64,000 bases of DNA from NCBI GenBank assembly GCA_015680685.1, contig MNCI01002733.1:926-64925 (forward strand), read 5' to 3'. The position numbers and the translations under genes are program-made. The stretch is from Gnetum montanum (Eukaryota > Streptophyta > Gnetopsida > Gnetales > Gnetaceae). The notes below the pieces were generated by a model that was given only the letters and a program-made list of their open reading frames with translations, had not been told where the DNA came from and did not search any database. This document shows positions 49,345-61,560 of the stretch, in pieces. Within the stretch, counting starts at the first letter, position 1, and each line of letters begins with the position of its first letter.

Positions 49345-50290
49345 AAACTTTCTTTGACCATGAAACACAAATTAAGGTTTCAACCTACAAACAAAATGGG
49401 AACCAAAGTTTGTACAGAAGCACATGCCCGAGAGATTTTCTTTCCCACATGGTGATTATAGATAACCCCACAACCAATTGTACTATCATAGGGAGACTTA
49501 TTACTAACCTCAACATTGTCATCAACCATAGTCATGGGGGAGACCATCATCAAATTATCCCTATCCTTCCTATCCACCGAAACTGCACAAATATTATGTT
49601 CAACACCTTATTTTTCCAACTAATTCTATGTCCTCTACTTCAAATCACCACTCTCACTCTCTTGATTATGATCAACCCATGACATCCCTTGAGGGATCAC
49701 CACCTCATGCCTCTTACCATCCATCCTACCCTTGATATTCTCATACTCCACCTCATCACATGCCATCGCCAACAACACTGAAAGGTTTGACACCACACTA
49801 TCCAAAAACAAGTGGTACTTGTGCTGTGAATATGCATAGAAATGTTGATACTAGTAGGTTCCCACCACAAGCTTGGAAACATCCTTTCTTTAGGTAAGGC
49901 CATAGGTAGGAGCAAAACACTCATGAATCGACCACATCGTCTAAACTAGCATAATGCCAATTTGGTGCAATGCCTTCCTTTTCATCACCATTTTCCTCTA
50001 ATCCTACATAAGGGTCACCATCCATTGTTACACCAATTACAAACCTAAGTAATGAATCTACAAGCATGGGGAGACCAACAAATCCATGCATACAATATCA
50101 TGATCAAGGATGCAATCGTGGGCTAGACATCCATCATGTTACCACACCTCATAGCCTAACCCACCATACATTTAATAGTTAAGTGTGTGACCAACAATTT
50201 TTCTACCTAGCCACTACAACATCAAAAGAAATCTAGTGGTTGAGGTAGGCATATAGCAAGGATAACAAAACATACAATGAATTGACTCTA
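49345..50290 (+). pseudogene. gag C-terminal region, plus-strand first-family copy
   Basis: This is the reverse complement match of 16850-16480 and beyond: shared ACCCCACAACCAATTG, the CTTACCATCCATCCTACCCT block (about 49715), and a Pro/Thr/Asn-rich translation (SSKLA...CQ, NPCIQYHDQGC). Upstream gag and the LTR on that side are missing. It runs directly into ORF3 at about 50290 without the protease or spacer. Confidence 0.65.
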
Positions 50291-52400
50291 GAAGAGATGA
50301 CCTATTTCAAGATAGGGACATATCACCTCTCCCCCACCAAGGGGCTCAATAGGATCTCCAAATATGTGGCTAGGGGAAGTGCCATACTAATGGGTAAATA
50401 AATGAACAATCTTCCTGAATTATATTGCATAGAAATTCAAATATGGTTTAAAGAGAAGAAGGTAAGGAAGCCAACACTTCCATTCCCTTGCCTAATGCAA
50501 AAATCCTAGGGTACATAAATGACATTCTCACGAAGGCTTAAAATACATTCCTCACTAAATTACTTAAACTAGTAGCATCAAGGAAAGACCTTGGTGAAGA
50601 ATTAGAACTAAAGAAGGAAGAAAAATCGAAAAATGAAGTAGAATAGGAACTTGAATAGTGCCACAAAAAATAGGTTCCACCAACATTGACATAAGACTAT
50701 AGGTTGGCATTGAGCCACTTACAGAAAATTACTAAAACACTTAGTTGGAAAGGTAGAGAAGAATCTAGCCTCTTCAGAGTCATTGACAACATCATGTAGT
50801 CCACTATTTCAACAGATCCAACAAGAGGATAGATCTTACTATAATCATGAGGAGAATCCTAGTGGTCATGTCAAATCTATGGTAACTCTACATCCTTCTA
50901 GGTAATGCTTGAAATAAGTGAAGGTGCCATGGTAGTGGTCATGCAACATCAGGATGCAATGGGTGCAATAGAGGTGATAATAGATCATATTAAAGAGTCT
51001 TTCAATGTGCCTATTATCCCTTTAGTTAATTTGATGGGGACCAAAGATGTGTAGATGGCTGTTGGGACTTCAATGACTCATGAAGCATGTTAGATGGACT
51101 ACTCCAAATGGGACAAGTAATGATCACCTTATTTGACATCCTCAATGATGTCACTACAACATAGTCAGACCTCATAGCCACCTAGGGAAAGATAGTCATG
51201 GTTGAGATTAGGGAAGAACATGTAGATGTTGAAGTGCAATGTTTGCAATAAGAGCTAACCACCCTAAGAGTTGAGAGATAGGACCTTATCCAATTTATTA
51301 CACCTAACTAGCTAAATTCATTTAAAATAGAGTAGCTAAACAATTTAATTAAGGGGAATAAAGCTACCAAATTTGAAAAGGAGAAGGTGGTTTGGAATTC
51401 CTTTGCTATTGATGCATAGTCTTATGCTCACAAGAAGGCATTGACTATCATGCAAGAAGAAAATAAATAGCTTGCTATAGAGAACTCATAGTTGACAACT
51501 ATTAAAAAATAAAAGAATGTTCTAGAAGAAAGTGTCTATTAGTTAGGAAAACAACTAATGGGGGTCAAACAAGATATTAGCAAATTGGCTAGAGAAAATA
51601 TAATCCTCTCAATGCAAGAGGTCCACGCCATTCAACAAAAGTTTGCAATTGAAATGAGCTTGTGGCAGAATAAGGCAAGAAACATAAAAAGCTAAAAGAA
51701 CACTTTCGGGACCAAGTAGGCATGTACAAGTAGATAAATGAAAAGGAAATCTAGATGGATAAAGCTCACATTAGGTTCATGTTAGCATAGAATCCTAATT
51801 GTCAGACAATTCTGGATAGTTATGCACTAGTCCATTAGGTAGAAGTGAAGAACAAAGGCCTATAGACCAATAATTTGAAAGAATACATGGCATTGCCTAA
51901 TCTCAAATATTCCAAACTTTCCATGTTAATAGCAAGTTAGCTTGGAAGCGAGCTAGAGAAATAGGTAGTGCCCACTTACGCATTATACAAAAAAGAGTTT
52001 GCAGACAAAAAAGCTATTTTGCAAAAACTTCATGTTTCAAACTAAGAAATTTAGGTGGTTAAAGTTCATTACCATGGATAGAAGGATGTCACTTTACACT
52101 AGGCCAAGAGACTCATAGATTATCATGAGTTCAAAGAAAAGGCTAGGACATTTGAAGAGGAGCGTTGACAATTTGCAACTTGGAACGTGAAGGCCAACAA
52201 AATGTTTCTACAACTGCCCTATCCTTGGGATGTACCAACACCAACACACATTAATTCAATAGCATAGATGGTACATGATCCAAGAATGGAAGAAGAAAAG
52301 TTATAGCAACTCCTAAACTATTACAAATTTTAGAAGCCTAGTGACAAAGGGAAGCAATTGATGGAAGAGCCACCACCTCCAAGAACTACATGAGCTTTCC
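50291..52400 (+). pseudogene. ORF3 remnant, plus-strand first-family copy
   Basis: The translation IEIQIWFKEKKVRKPTLPFP (about 50430-50495) aligns with FKENEHARKTLLFPCLI of block A. It is followed by a coiled-coil region (about 51430-51700: QEENK..., LGKQLMGVKQDISKLAREN). There are many TAG stops. It ends just before the polypurine tract and LTR, giving the order gag, ORF3, LTR. Confidence 0.5.
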
Positions 52401-52573
52401 TAATTTTGTGTCTTATAATATTATGTTCAAATGTTTTGTAAAACATCACTACACCATGTAAGATTCCATGTTTTTTTTTGCTTGTTTGAGTTAGTTAATA
52501 ATTCCATACCTTCCCAACATTTTGTAAAGAACTTGTTCCTCATTTTTTTTAACTTGAGAATGAGTTTTCATTT

Positions 52574-52586
52574 AGTCGTGGGGGTA
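52574..52586 (+). other. Polypurine tract
   Basis: AGTCGTGGGGGTA lies directly upstream of the LTR start TGATG. Confidence 0.75.
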
Positions 52587-53468
52587 TGATGTCTCATGAT
52601 TTTGTCAACCCCAATATCGAATATTTGATATCGAGGCTTCGATATCAGATATGCGATATTAGGTCTTGAGAAATGATGTCAGATATGCAATATCATCTCC
52701 TTCGTGCTAGCCTATAAATACAACACTTTGATGCATGGTTGGGGGATAGTTCTAGTTTTAGATTTTAGTTAGCGTTTTCATAGATTATTAATTTTTAGTC
52801 CTATTATTTTCCAATGCATCCCTGTAGTGTGATGTTTGTAGTCATATGACATTCTTATTGAAGTGTGATGTACTTGGATGTGTTACATCACTGGAAATAA
52901 AGATCGAGGTTACCCCCATCATTGCAACATCCACTTAGATTTATTATTGATTGAATTTTTTAATTATTTATTATTTTATTTAGTTAATGTTTCCATTTAT
53001 TACTAGTTACTATTCTTTTCATTAAGCAAAATGAGTACGAATTATCACGAGTACTTAAGTGTAATTACTGGATAACATAGTAGTTAATCATTTGGCAAGC
53101 CCAGTGACGTACGCTTGGCAATCCCAGTGGTAGTTATATGAAGTCCAAGGTGTGTACAAATGATTTAGGATGGATACTCATCAAATGTAGGCTAGTTTAG
53201 ATCCTATTTTCCATTTTCTAACTTAATCAATTAATCTCTTTATCATGATTAGGAGCAGCATAGGATTAGACGACATCATCTTATGTCTCACTTTGGACTA
53301 AACCATATGTGACAAAGCTACCAGTTGTCCAAGTGGGAAGATAACGAACTATGATTAGAGCATAATGATTTAGATGTAGAACTACTCCCATCCATAGAAC
53401 TCAACTAGATCATGCATGAATGTTTCTAATTCATATGGTTGGATGTAGGGGTACCTCACCGCTCATCA
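52587..53468 (+). mobile_element. 3' LTR of the plus-strand first-family copy
   Basis: 882 bases, beginning TGATGTCTCATG and ending CGCTCATCA. The TATA box (TATAAATA) lies at 52713-52720. The U3 has GATATC/GATATTAG repeats (52612-52695). No PBS follows, as expected for a 3' LTR. The flank begins ATTACTTAAT. Confidence 0.8.
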
Positions 53469-53994
53469 ATTACTTAATATTTCATTAGGTATCATTTTTA
53501 GATGATATTTTGATTATCAAACTATTTAGAATATTTTTTTAAGGTAGGATAATAATTAAGGATTTCTTTGGAAGTTTGGAACAATACCTCTAGGCTAGCT
53601 TATAGTGCTTTCAATGTTGACTATATGCACAAGGTAGCTATAGTCTCATAGTTTTGGTTTGGATATTTGTAGATGAGGACTTGACGTCATTAATTATTAT
53701 AATGATTTGTAAAGAGCATTGATTGAAAAAATGTTTAGATGCTTCTTTTAAAAAAACCTAAAAATGATAATGGTTAGAATTCTAATAATTTTTTTCACTA
53801 TCTTCTTTTTCCTAAGACATTTCTACTTTTAGTTCTCTAGTTATTATGGTGTAAGCTTAGTAAGTATTAGAATTACAACTGTATTACAATTTTAGAAGAT
53901 ATACTTAAGCATATTAGCCCATGGTAGCTTTCTTTTAATGAACCAATTTGAGCTACTAATTCATCTAGATTTTGTAACACTTTGAAAACTACAG
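53469..53994. other. AT-rich flank before the PPR fragment
   Basis: No gene is recognised. If the PPR fragment is an exon, this would be intron, ending in the acceptor-like TACAG at 53990-53994. Confidence 0.3.
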
Positions 53995-54426
53995 TTTCCT
54001 ATGTATAATAAATGGTTATTATTCTATTATTCAGTTCATAATAAAGGAATATCTCCATCTATTATAATACATAATTATATAATTGCATCTCTGCACAAAG
54101 CTTCACTGCACATACATGTTATAGAGTTATGTGAAGATGTATTTAACAATGAAGGTCTCAAACCTAATGGATTTACTTTCTCTATCTTAATAGATTCATA
54201 CAACAAAGAAGATAGACCAAAGAAATCCCTAAAATTTTTTGAAGAAATGAGAAGTCAAGGTTTTATTCCCAATGAAAATACATACAATATAGTTATAAAT
54301 TTGGCAATCAAACTAGACATGCCAGAATATGCCTTGAGACTTTTTAATGACATGCAATCACATAATGTCTTGCTAAGGATAATAAAAGAAAATCCAAGCA
54401 ACTTTAATTCAATTTTAAAATGCTAA
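53995..54426 (+). CDS. Pentatricopeptide-repeat (PPR) protein fragment
   Basis: An open frame of 141 codons from ATG 54001 (or from an acceptor at 53994), with three ~35-residue PPR motifs. They begin near GISPSIIIHNYIIASLHK, GLKPNGFTFSILIDSYNK and GFIPNENTYNIVINLAIK, and end in FFEEMRSQ and LFNDMQSHN-type helices. P-class PPR proteins bind organelle RNA in chloroplasts or mitochondria and usually have 10 or more motifs. Here there is no targeting peptide or further repeats, and after the third motif the frame becomes unlike PPR. The wording of the repeats recalls EMB976-type proteins, but that is only a resemblance. Probably a captured exon or gene fragment among transposons. The lack of stops suggests it is younger or better conserved than its surroundings. 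Confidence 0.6.
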   Translation, partial: FPMYNKWLLFYYSVHNKGISPSIIIHNYIIASLHKASLHIHVIELCEDVFNNEGLKPNGFTFSILIDSYNKEDRPKKSLKFFEEMRSQGFIPNENTYNIVINLAIKLDMPEYALRLFNDMQSHNVLLRIIKENPSNFNSILKC

Positions 54427-54435
54427 TCAATAAAA

Positions 54436-55144
54436 TTAAATATGTTCAAAGTTTTTACACAATTGTATATAGAAAAAATTTGTTGAATCAAGCATGATTT
54501 TTATTTGAATAACCATGATTTTTTAATTTATGATTATTTCAAAGAGATCTGAATTTGCAAAATAGTCATTTCCACTTTATCACATAGTTCCTATTGCACA
54601 TAGCCTCATATATTAATTAAGGGACTTTAGGATAGATAGTTACATTTCATTTAAACCATAGTTTTCTAATTTAGTGATAAATTGCTGATTTAACAATTAG
54701 TGGCCAGATCAGAAATTTTTTGCCCTCAACCTAAATTGATTCAACATGACTTTTATAATAAACCTTATTTTTAGAAAGAAATCAATAGATTTAGGTATAT
54801 TTTTGTAACCTTTAAATATAATTTAGCCTGACTTACCAATTTATCATGATTCTTGAAACATGTTAATTTGACTTATTTTCTAACTATTTAAACATTACTT
54901 TAAACTTATCCAATCCTAGAAAACACTCACTCACTTCCAACTCATCACAAAGTTCTTATTAAATATGTTCAAAGTTGTTACACAATTGTATATAGCAAAA
55001 CTTTTTTGAATCAAGTGTGAATTTTACTTGAATTTTCAAGATTTTTTAATTTATGATTATTTCAAAGCCATCTAAATTTGCAAAATGCTCATTTCCACTT
55101 TATCACATAGCTCCTATTACTCATAGTCTCATATATTAATTAAG
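54436..55144. repeat. ~186-bp direct repeat, two copies about 522 bases apart
   Basis: 54436-54621 and 54958-55144 share TTAAATATGTTCAAAG, ACACAATTGTATATAG, TTTTTTAATTTATGATTATT, TTTCCACTTTATCACATAG and CATATATTAATTAAG, with about 10% differences. They start just after the PPR stop codon. Confidence 0.85.
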
Positions 55145-57049
55145 AATAATAAGAAATGAAAAAAAAATTAATAAGAATAATTTATTTTCAGCCTATTCGA
55201 CTATGTTGCTACCAACAAGGATAGTGAAAGCCTTGAATCTTAACATGGAAGACTTGAGTGTTAAGCCATGTGGGTTGACTAATGAATCCCAAAGTTGGCG
55301 GGGTATGGCTACATTATTTTATATTTTAGCCTCAGTAAGTTGCCTCTTCACTTTCAAATATGAGCATGCCAATTTGGCATAGAAGGGGGACCCCCTTTTC
55401 ATTTTGAAGAGGGTTGAAAACTTTAATTTTAAGCTTATGGCTTGAAGGTTGCAATAGAGGCTATTTCTCCTTTCTCTTACTCTTGTCCTGTGGTTGCCTA
55501 ATCAAGTTTTGGACATTATAACTTTTATTTTAAGCTTATGTCTATAATTAATATCTATGATTATGTTGGCTAGCTTTCATAAAATTAGAAGAATATGCTA
55601 AAAGCACAATGGCTACCATTAAGGTGTCTAGAGTTGGAGAATACTTTAAATAGTTCTATTAATATTTTAACAACTTGAACATTTATAACTATGTCCTTTA
55701 TAATGATAATTGATAACATAAAAACTTTAAAAAATAATTAAATACTACTCATAGCCTATGAAACTACTCCACTCTATATATATATCAATTGGCCTTGAAA
55801 AAAAGATAGAGCAAACTTGATTGAGAGGGTAAAACTAAATTTGGTAAGTGGTAGAAAAATAGAGGGATGAGTGATTCTATTTTTAGTTATCTTGTTACCT
55901 CATCTAGTAGTTGAGCTTGGTTAACATCTTCTTCTTTAAAATCATCTTGGAGAATTGATATATATATATATATATATATATATTTAAGCTAGTGTATGTC
56001 CATATGCTACCCCATACACTATGTAGCATATGGAATAAAAAATAGTATTTTTTATGTGTCTATATGCTACCCCATATGGAATTTGATTTTTAGTGTATGG
56101 AATCAAAAATAAAAATTTCCATGTGTCACATGTTGCCACATGCTACAAAGTGTGTGGACTTCGATTTTAGCATGTGAGTAGAAAATAGAAGCTTGTATAC
56201 AAATTATGTACCCAAATGCATAAGGAGTTGCACAAACAGAGCTTGAAGCTTGTTAAAGTTGGCAAGTTGTGTTTTGTAGTCAACCTCATGATCCAGGTAC
56301 TTCCCAACATTGATTTCCAAAACCCCTTGCTAGTTTGCAAGTTGGAATTGTATTTTTGCAAACTAGTTTTTTCATATTATTTTATAGTGGTTTTAGATTA
56401 TCATGTGAATTTTCCTAGGTCTAAAATTACAACATTAATGTCAAAGTTTTGTTAAATTTCATGTATGTGTAATAGCTAGACTTAGAAATTTTTTTTACTA
56501 AAATATTATCATTTTATTTTTGCATGTGAATTACACTACACAGTTGCAATTTTAGCTGTTGAAATTGCTAAGGTTGTCCAAGTAGCATTGGTCCACTTTT
56601 GGTATCTTGTTATGCATGGTTTAGGTTATTAGTGGTTATTTACATGTTTTATTTTGATTTTCAATAGTATTTTGAATATTTTGAAATTTTTTATCTAGCT
56701 TTCCTAAAGTTTTACTACAACTATTTCATCATAAACTAGGATTTCTAGTTAAAATCCCATCAAATTCGAGTTGGAATTTTGTAATTGTTGTTGTGGGTTA
56801 AATTTCAATACAAGATAATTCTCATGGTTTATTTATTTTTTGAACATAAAATTTCTACAATTTTTATGTATATTTCCACCGTGAGATTTCCATCAATGTT
56901 AATGGACTATTTTTTTCTTAATTTTTTGGTTAAATTCTGCAATGGTTTTGATTTTTGAAATTTGAAAATCTCATTGTGTGGTTTTGTATGAAAATTTTAA
57001 CATCATGCTCATAATTTTTGTTTAATAGTTGTGTAATTTTTCATTATGG
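55145..57049. other. AT-rich region with (TA)n and a hairpin
   Basis: No coding pattern. It includes a (TA)12-like tract (55959-55982) and a perfect inverted repeat with 11-base arms (56000-56010 and 56023-56033, CCATATGCTAC). The words TATGCTACCCCATA are repeated again near 56070. Confidence 0.5.
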
Positions 57050-60000
57050 TCACATGAGGTTCTAATGGTCATCTTTGAGTTATGCAAGGCTTTCTTAAAG
57101 CCAATCTTCGTGGTAATTAATCTAGTTGGCCTATTGTGATGCATCCATATACTAGAACCCAACACTCCACCTCTCAATATGATCTTAGACCATAGTTCTC
57201 TCTAGTTTAGACCAGGGCCAAGGATTTCCTAGCCTTTTTGCTTCAACACTTTAGTGTGATCATATGGTCATACTTGGCATTAGATACTGATGCTATCATC
57301 GTGGAGACCTTGCTACCCCATTTTGCTATCTTGATCATCAAATTCATAGTTGATGATCTTAACATTGGTGTGGAAGATGAAGAATTTGATGGCATGTACA
57401 CCACAGGCACATGTAAGTTATCTAGAATCTGGGATATGCCTGAGTTCATTCAATACAATGCCAACAATATGTTAATGATGGATCACTGAGTCCACACTTT
57501 ATTCTGAAATCCTCTTGACACTTTCTACCATCTAGAAGGGTAAGTGAAATTCTAAGTTTTTGGTTCATCTCTTAGTTTCACTAAGAAACTTAGATTTAAC
57601 AATTTTTGTTTGGGTTTAAATGCTTGTAGGTATAGGATAGATGACTAAGATTTGATCAAGAGTAATCAAATCTTACCCTTGGCCCACACCACACTAGAGG
57701 TCTTTCCCAAAAGCCAAGTAGTGAGGCTTATGTTCATGAAGCAACTCAAGGATGACTTTGACAGGTATACCTCATGTTACTCTCAGGCCTACTATAGGTG
57801 CCTAACAAATGGGATAACTCATATTTTGTAGGGTATCCCAGATTTTGGTATACATGCACATATACCTCTTAGGATCTTGATGTTGCCTTCATCAAATAAG
57901 CAAATAATTTTTATTTTTATTTTTTATACAATGTCAATTTTTTTTGGTTATGTAGTTCAATTATCTAGGCTTTACTTGTTTGACTAGTTTTATCGATATG
58001 GATACAAGCTTTGCTTAATGTTATGTATATGTCAAAGTTGATGGGTGTTTTTCTTTATGTTTTAGGGGCTACGCCAACATCCATTGTTACCACGATTGTT
58101 TCATGATATGTAGAAGAGACACTTATCCTCAAGTTTGGTGAGGTGGATTCAGCACAACATGAGTTGGCTAGCCAAGCACCTAGCCCAACTAGGAAAGGAT
58201 TGCTAGTGTAGGTTTTCTTGATTTATTTATGGCTCCTAGCCCAACCATACCTACCCTTGAGATGATGAATGTCATTGACTCCTTTAATGAAGGAGTCAAA
58301 AAATTCATCACTCATGTTCATGGTGTACCTATCACTTTGGCTGTTAACAAATCTACCCTCAATAACCTCTTTAATATCACTTGTCAGGGTATGAAGGTTG
58401 CCCATAAAATAGGGAAAGAGGTGGAAGAATGGTTGACACACATTGCAATCACATTGGATCACCTCTAGACTAGTGTCAAGCCATCAAGGTTAATGAGATG
58501 TTCCCATTGTTTCAATCCTCGACATTCCTCACATTGTTGTCATAAAAGAAGATACTAGGCATTTGATAGCATGGACCATGAAGAATATCCTCACTAAGGA
58601 TGCTCAATTCAATTGAATAGCTCACTTGGTTTTTAGGCTATGAGAGGAGATCCTGAAACTTCAGAACAACCTTGAGATGATATGACATTTACATTTTGAA
58701 TTTTTGTACGATATGCAAGGGGGTTCATAGAGTTGTTAGTGGTGAAGAAGAATGGATGATGGGTAAGCCATGATCCATCCCAATTTTTTAAACCTTGGAT
58801 TAAACACATTGTTCAAACTATGTAGGTTCAAAACCCACCTATTGAGGATGTTGGGGAATCATTATCTATTACCACTAAGAATTTTAGTGGTATGTATTGT
58901 CCTTCCCTTGACACCATGAGGGTTGAACCCCAAGTTGCTCATAAGAATGATTAAAAGACTGAGTTATGTGATGAGGCTAATGGTGTAGCTAAAGCAAAGT
59001 TAAAGAGGCTTATGAATGAGGAGATAGCACTAGTTGTTGAGCAACTTTTCATGAAGAAACTCTTCATCAGACTTGGTCAAGCATAACATATGGTTATGGG
59101 TATGTTCCATTTTCATTCATGTTTAAGTTATTTTTGCATCTATGTTTTATGTTATATAGTCATGTTTTTCTTTTGTTCTAGATAAAATATGCTAACTTGT
59201 TCTATGTTTTTTCTTCACTATTCTTGTCGGTAAACAAAAATAATGGATACCATAGGTAGTTGTAGTAGAGGAAAAAAAAACCTAGAGGAGATGGCACTAT
59301 AATGGCATGAGGATGAGGAGCTATCCAATGCCACATTAGATGAAATTGATGCCATTATTGAAGGCTCATAGTTAGGTAAACCTCTTGTTGTTATCCAAGA
59401 TGATCTTCTAGGTACTTATGAATTTTGTTTCATATGTTGCATTTTGTATTTTCACATTCGAACTTGGTTTTAATCATTAGTTGATGGTTACGCCCATTGT
59501 AGTGCCTAAACCTCAACTAGATGCTCCAACCTCTATGGTTCACATGAAACCATGGGCAAAATTTCCTAACAAAACTGAATTCATAAGTGACATGGTCAAA
59601 GACATGATTAATTGATTGCACCAAATTGTTCCCAATGTTGGTAAGAACCTTATCTTATTTTTCCTTTAGATGTTTTTATGGGTTATGCACTTCATTTCAT
59701 ATGGGTTTTATGGTTATATGATATTAGTAGTTTAAAGTGTTTTTGGTTATTTCATTATTTACTATTTTTGTGTATATTTTATTATATTGTTCACAATGTC
59801 CAAGGTTGGGTGGGATTCCAACTGTTCCATTGATATTCATGAACTACCCAAATTTCCACCTAAAGTGGAAAATGTTCCACAAAATTTATATGAAAGTACC
59901 ACTAAATGTTGACTCTCATATGCCAAAACTTCGTGGGAATGTCAATGCTTCAATGAGTTCCTATGGGAGTGAGTTGTAGCATTGGAAAAGGAAAATAAAA

Positions 60001-60240
60001 AGTAGGCTAGGGAGATTAAAGACCTTAGGAATCACAAGGAGTTTGTGGAAGCCTAAGTGGCTTATAGAGACTATTTGCAAACTAAGAAGATATAATGATT
60101 ATGGTATTGAAACACCATCCACAGCAAGGTTGCACTTGTCAGGTTCCTTATGAAACAAAAGTTACAGATGGACTTGTTGGCTTGTAAAGCCAAGGATTAA
60201 AGGGACTATTTGAAACACCACCAATATGCAAGTTAAAACC
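57050..60240 (+). pseudogene. Additional retroelement ORF: FCP1/HAD-like region then coiled coil (copy 2)
   Basis: The better preserved copy. An open frame at 57238-57489 follows a shifted RAKDFLAF and contains HFSVIIWSYLALD, VETLLPHFAILII, KFIVDDLN, CKLSRIWDMPEF and YNANNMLMMDH, then NPLDTFYHLEG. Downstream are TTLEVFPKSQVVRLMFMKQL (57690-57750), ETLILKFGEV (about 58110), an open frame 58229-58468 (MMNVIDSFNEGVKKFITHV) and a coiled-coil tail with EIKDLRNHKEFVEA (60010-60055). The same blocks in the same order lie on the minus strand at 40650-36900. A second-family LTR follows within about 100 bases, so this looks like an extra ORF between integrase and 3' LTR. The HAD phosphatase resemblance (IWSS-like and NNtLmvDD-like blocks) is tentative. 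Confidence 0.5.
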
Positions 60241-60259
60241 TTTTAGCACTATAACCTTC

Positions 60260-61560
60260 ACCCCTACACTTGAGGGTACATGATCATTATAAAATGTAAG
60301 GTTTGTAGCCCATGAGCTACAATTTCACATACTTAAACTTTTGGGGCTGAAAAATGCCTCATAAGTCATCATAGCCTCACTTCCCAAGTGGACAAAGTCA
60401 TGTCATGTCTATATTTGGGCTTGGAAAGTTTGAAAATGCCTTGGGAATTTCCAAATTTGGCATTTTCATGGGTTTTGTGGGGGTATAGCCTCAACTACAC
60501 TAGAATCACCTACATCCAACATTGGTGGTGTTGGGTTCTCATTTTTCTAGCCATAACCCCCAGCGTTCATGATATAAGGCTAGTGTTGAGGTTGTGGATA
60601 TTTCTATTTTTCCACAAATCTAGCATTGAAGTGGTTGGGGATTTGGTTTCTTTAGAAGGCCAACATTCCTCCAAAATTTCATCATGGATCCCATGGAGCC
60701 ACCATGGATGGATGAATCTAGCATAGTTGGAAAAATACATTTACTATTTATAGTATCTACCATGGTTTTGATAGCCTTAGGAATATCAAAACTTATCATA
60801 AATGGATAACTACACTAGAGATTATGGCCTGCCACACCTAGAAATTGTATCAATCTATAAACAAACATGGCAGAAATTTGCAACCAAAAACTAGAAATCC
60901 TATGACCTATAAATAAAGATTTTGAACACATTGAACATGTTCAAGAAATTGAAAAACATTGGAAATCTTAAGCACTTGTAACCATTGTCTTTTGCAAGAC
61001 TTTTAGTAAACTAGCAATTGGCTAAGCATTAGAAACTCTTAGAGTAATTGCCTAACATCAAAAAGTGAAGCACATACCTTACCCTCCCTTTGCAACCAAC
61101 ATTGCTAAAACCTTTTCCTCCTTGGAAATGAATAGTACACATACTTACCTCCTTAGCAACCAATGCTACACAAATCATACACCCTTTGCAACCAATGTTG
61201 CATGTATCTTATCCTCTTGGAAACCAACAATGCATAAACCTTACCCACTTTGCAACCAATGTTAAACATACCTGACCTTGTTGGAAGCCAACATAGTACC
61301 TTTGAAACCAATGTTGCAAAAGAATTATCCCCTAGTGACCAATGTTGAATATCTAAGCTACAAACATGCAAGGATTTTTGGCATCTAAAGTTCCAAAGTA
61401 CTTGGATTGTGAAGCTGACTTGAATACTTTGAACTTTATGCTTTGAAAATTTTCATTATTTTAATAAAGTTTTCAATTCATTTATTATGCAAGTTCATTC
61501 CATGTTTAATGTCTAGGCTTTCTAAGGGCCTATGCAACTCCTTTCTAAGATGCATGGTAG
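60260..61560 (+). mobile_element. LTR of the second family (right copy), approximate ends
   Basis: It aligns with 30640-31790 over its first ~200 bases (AATTTCACATACTT, GGGGCTGAAAAATGCCTCATAAG, TCCCAAGTGGACAAAG). It contains a 32-base tandem repeat and an AATAAAG polyadenylation-type signal at about 61462. Terminal dinucleotides are not certain. Confidence 0.5.
61085..61350 (+). repeat. 32-bp tandem repeat inside the LTR (about 8 units)
   Basis: The anchor GCAACCAATGTTGC (or variants) starts at 61092, 61124 (diverged), 61156, 61188, 61220, 61252 and 61284, an exact 32-base period. Shorter units follow at 61304 and 61335. Confidence 0.85.
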
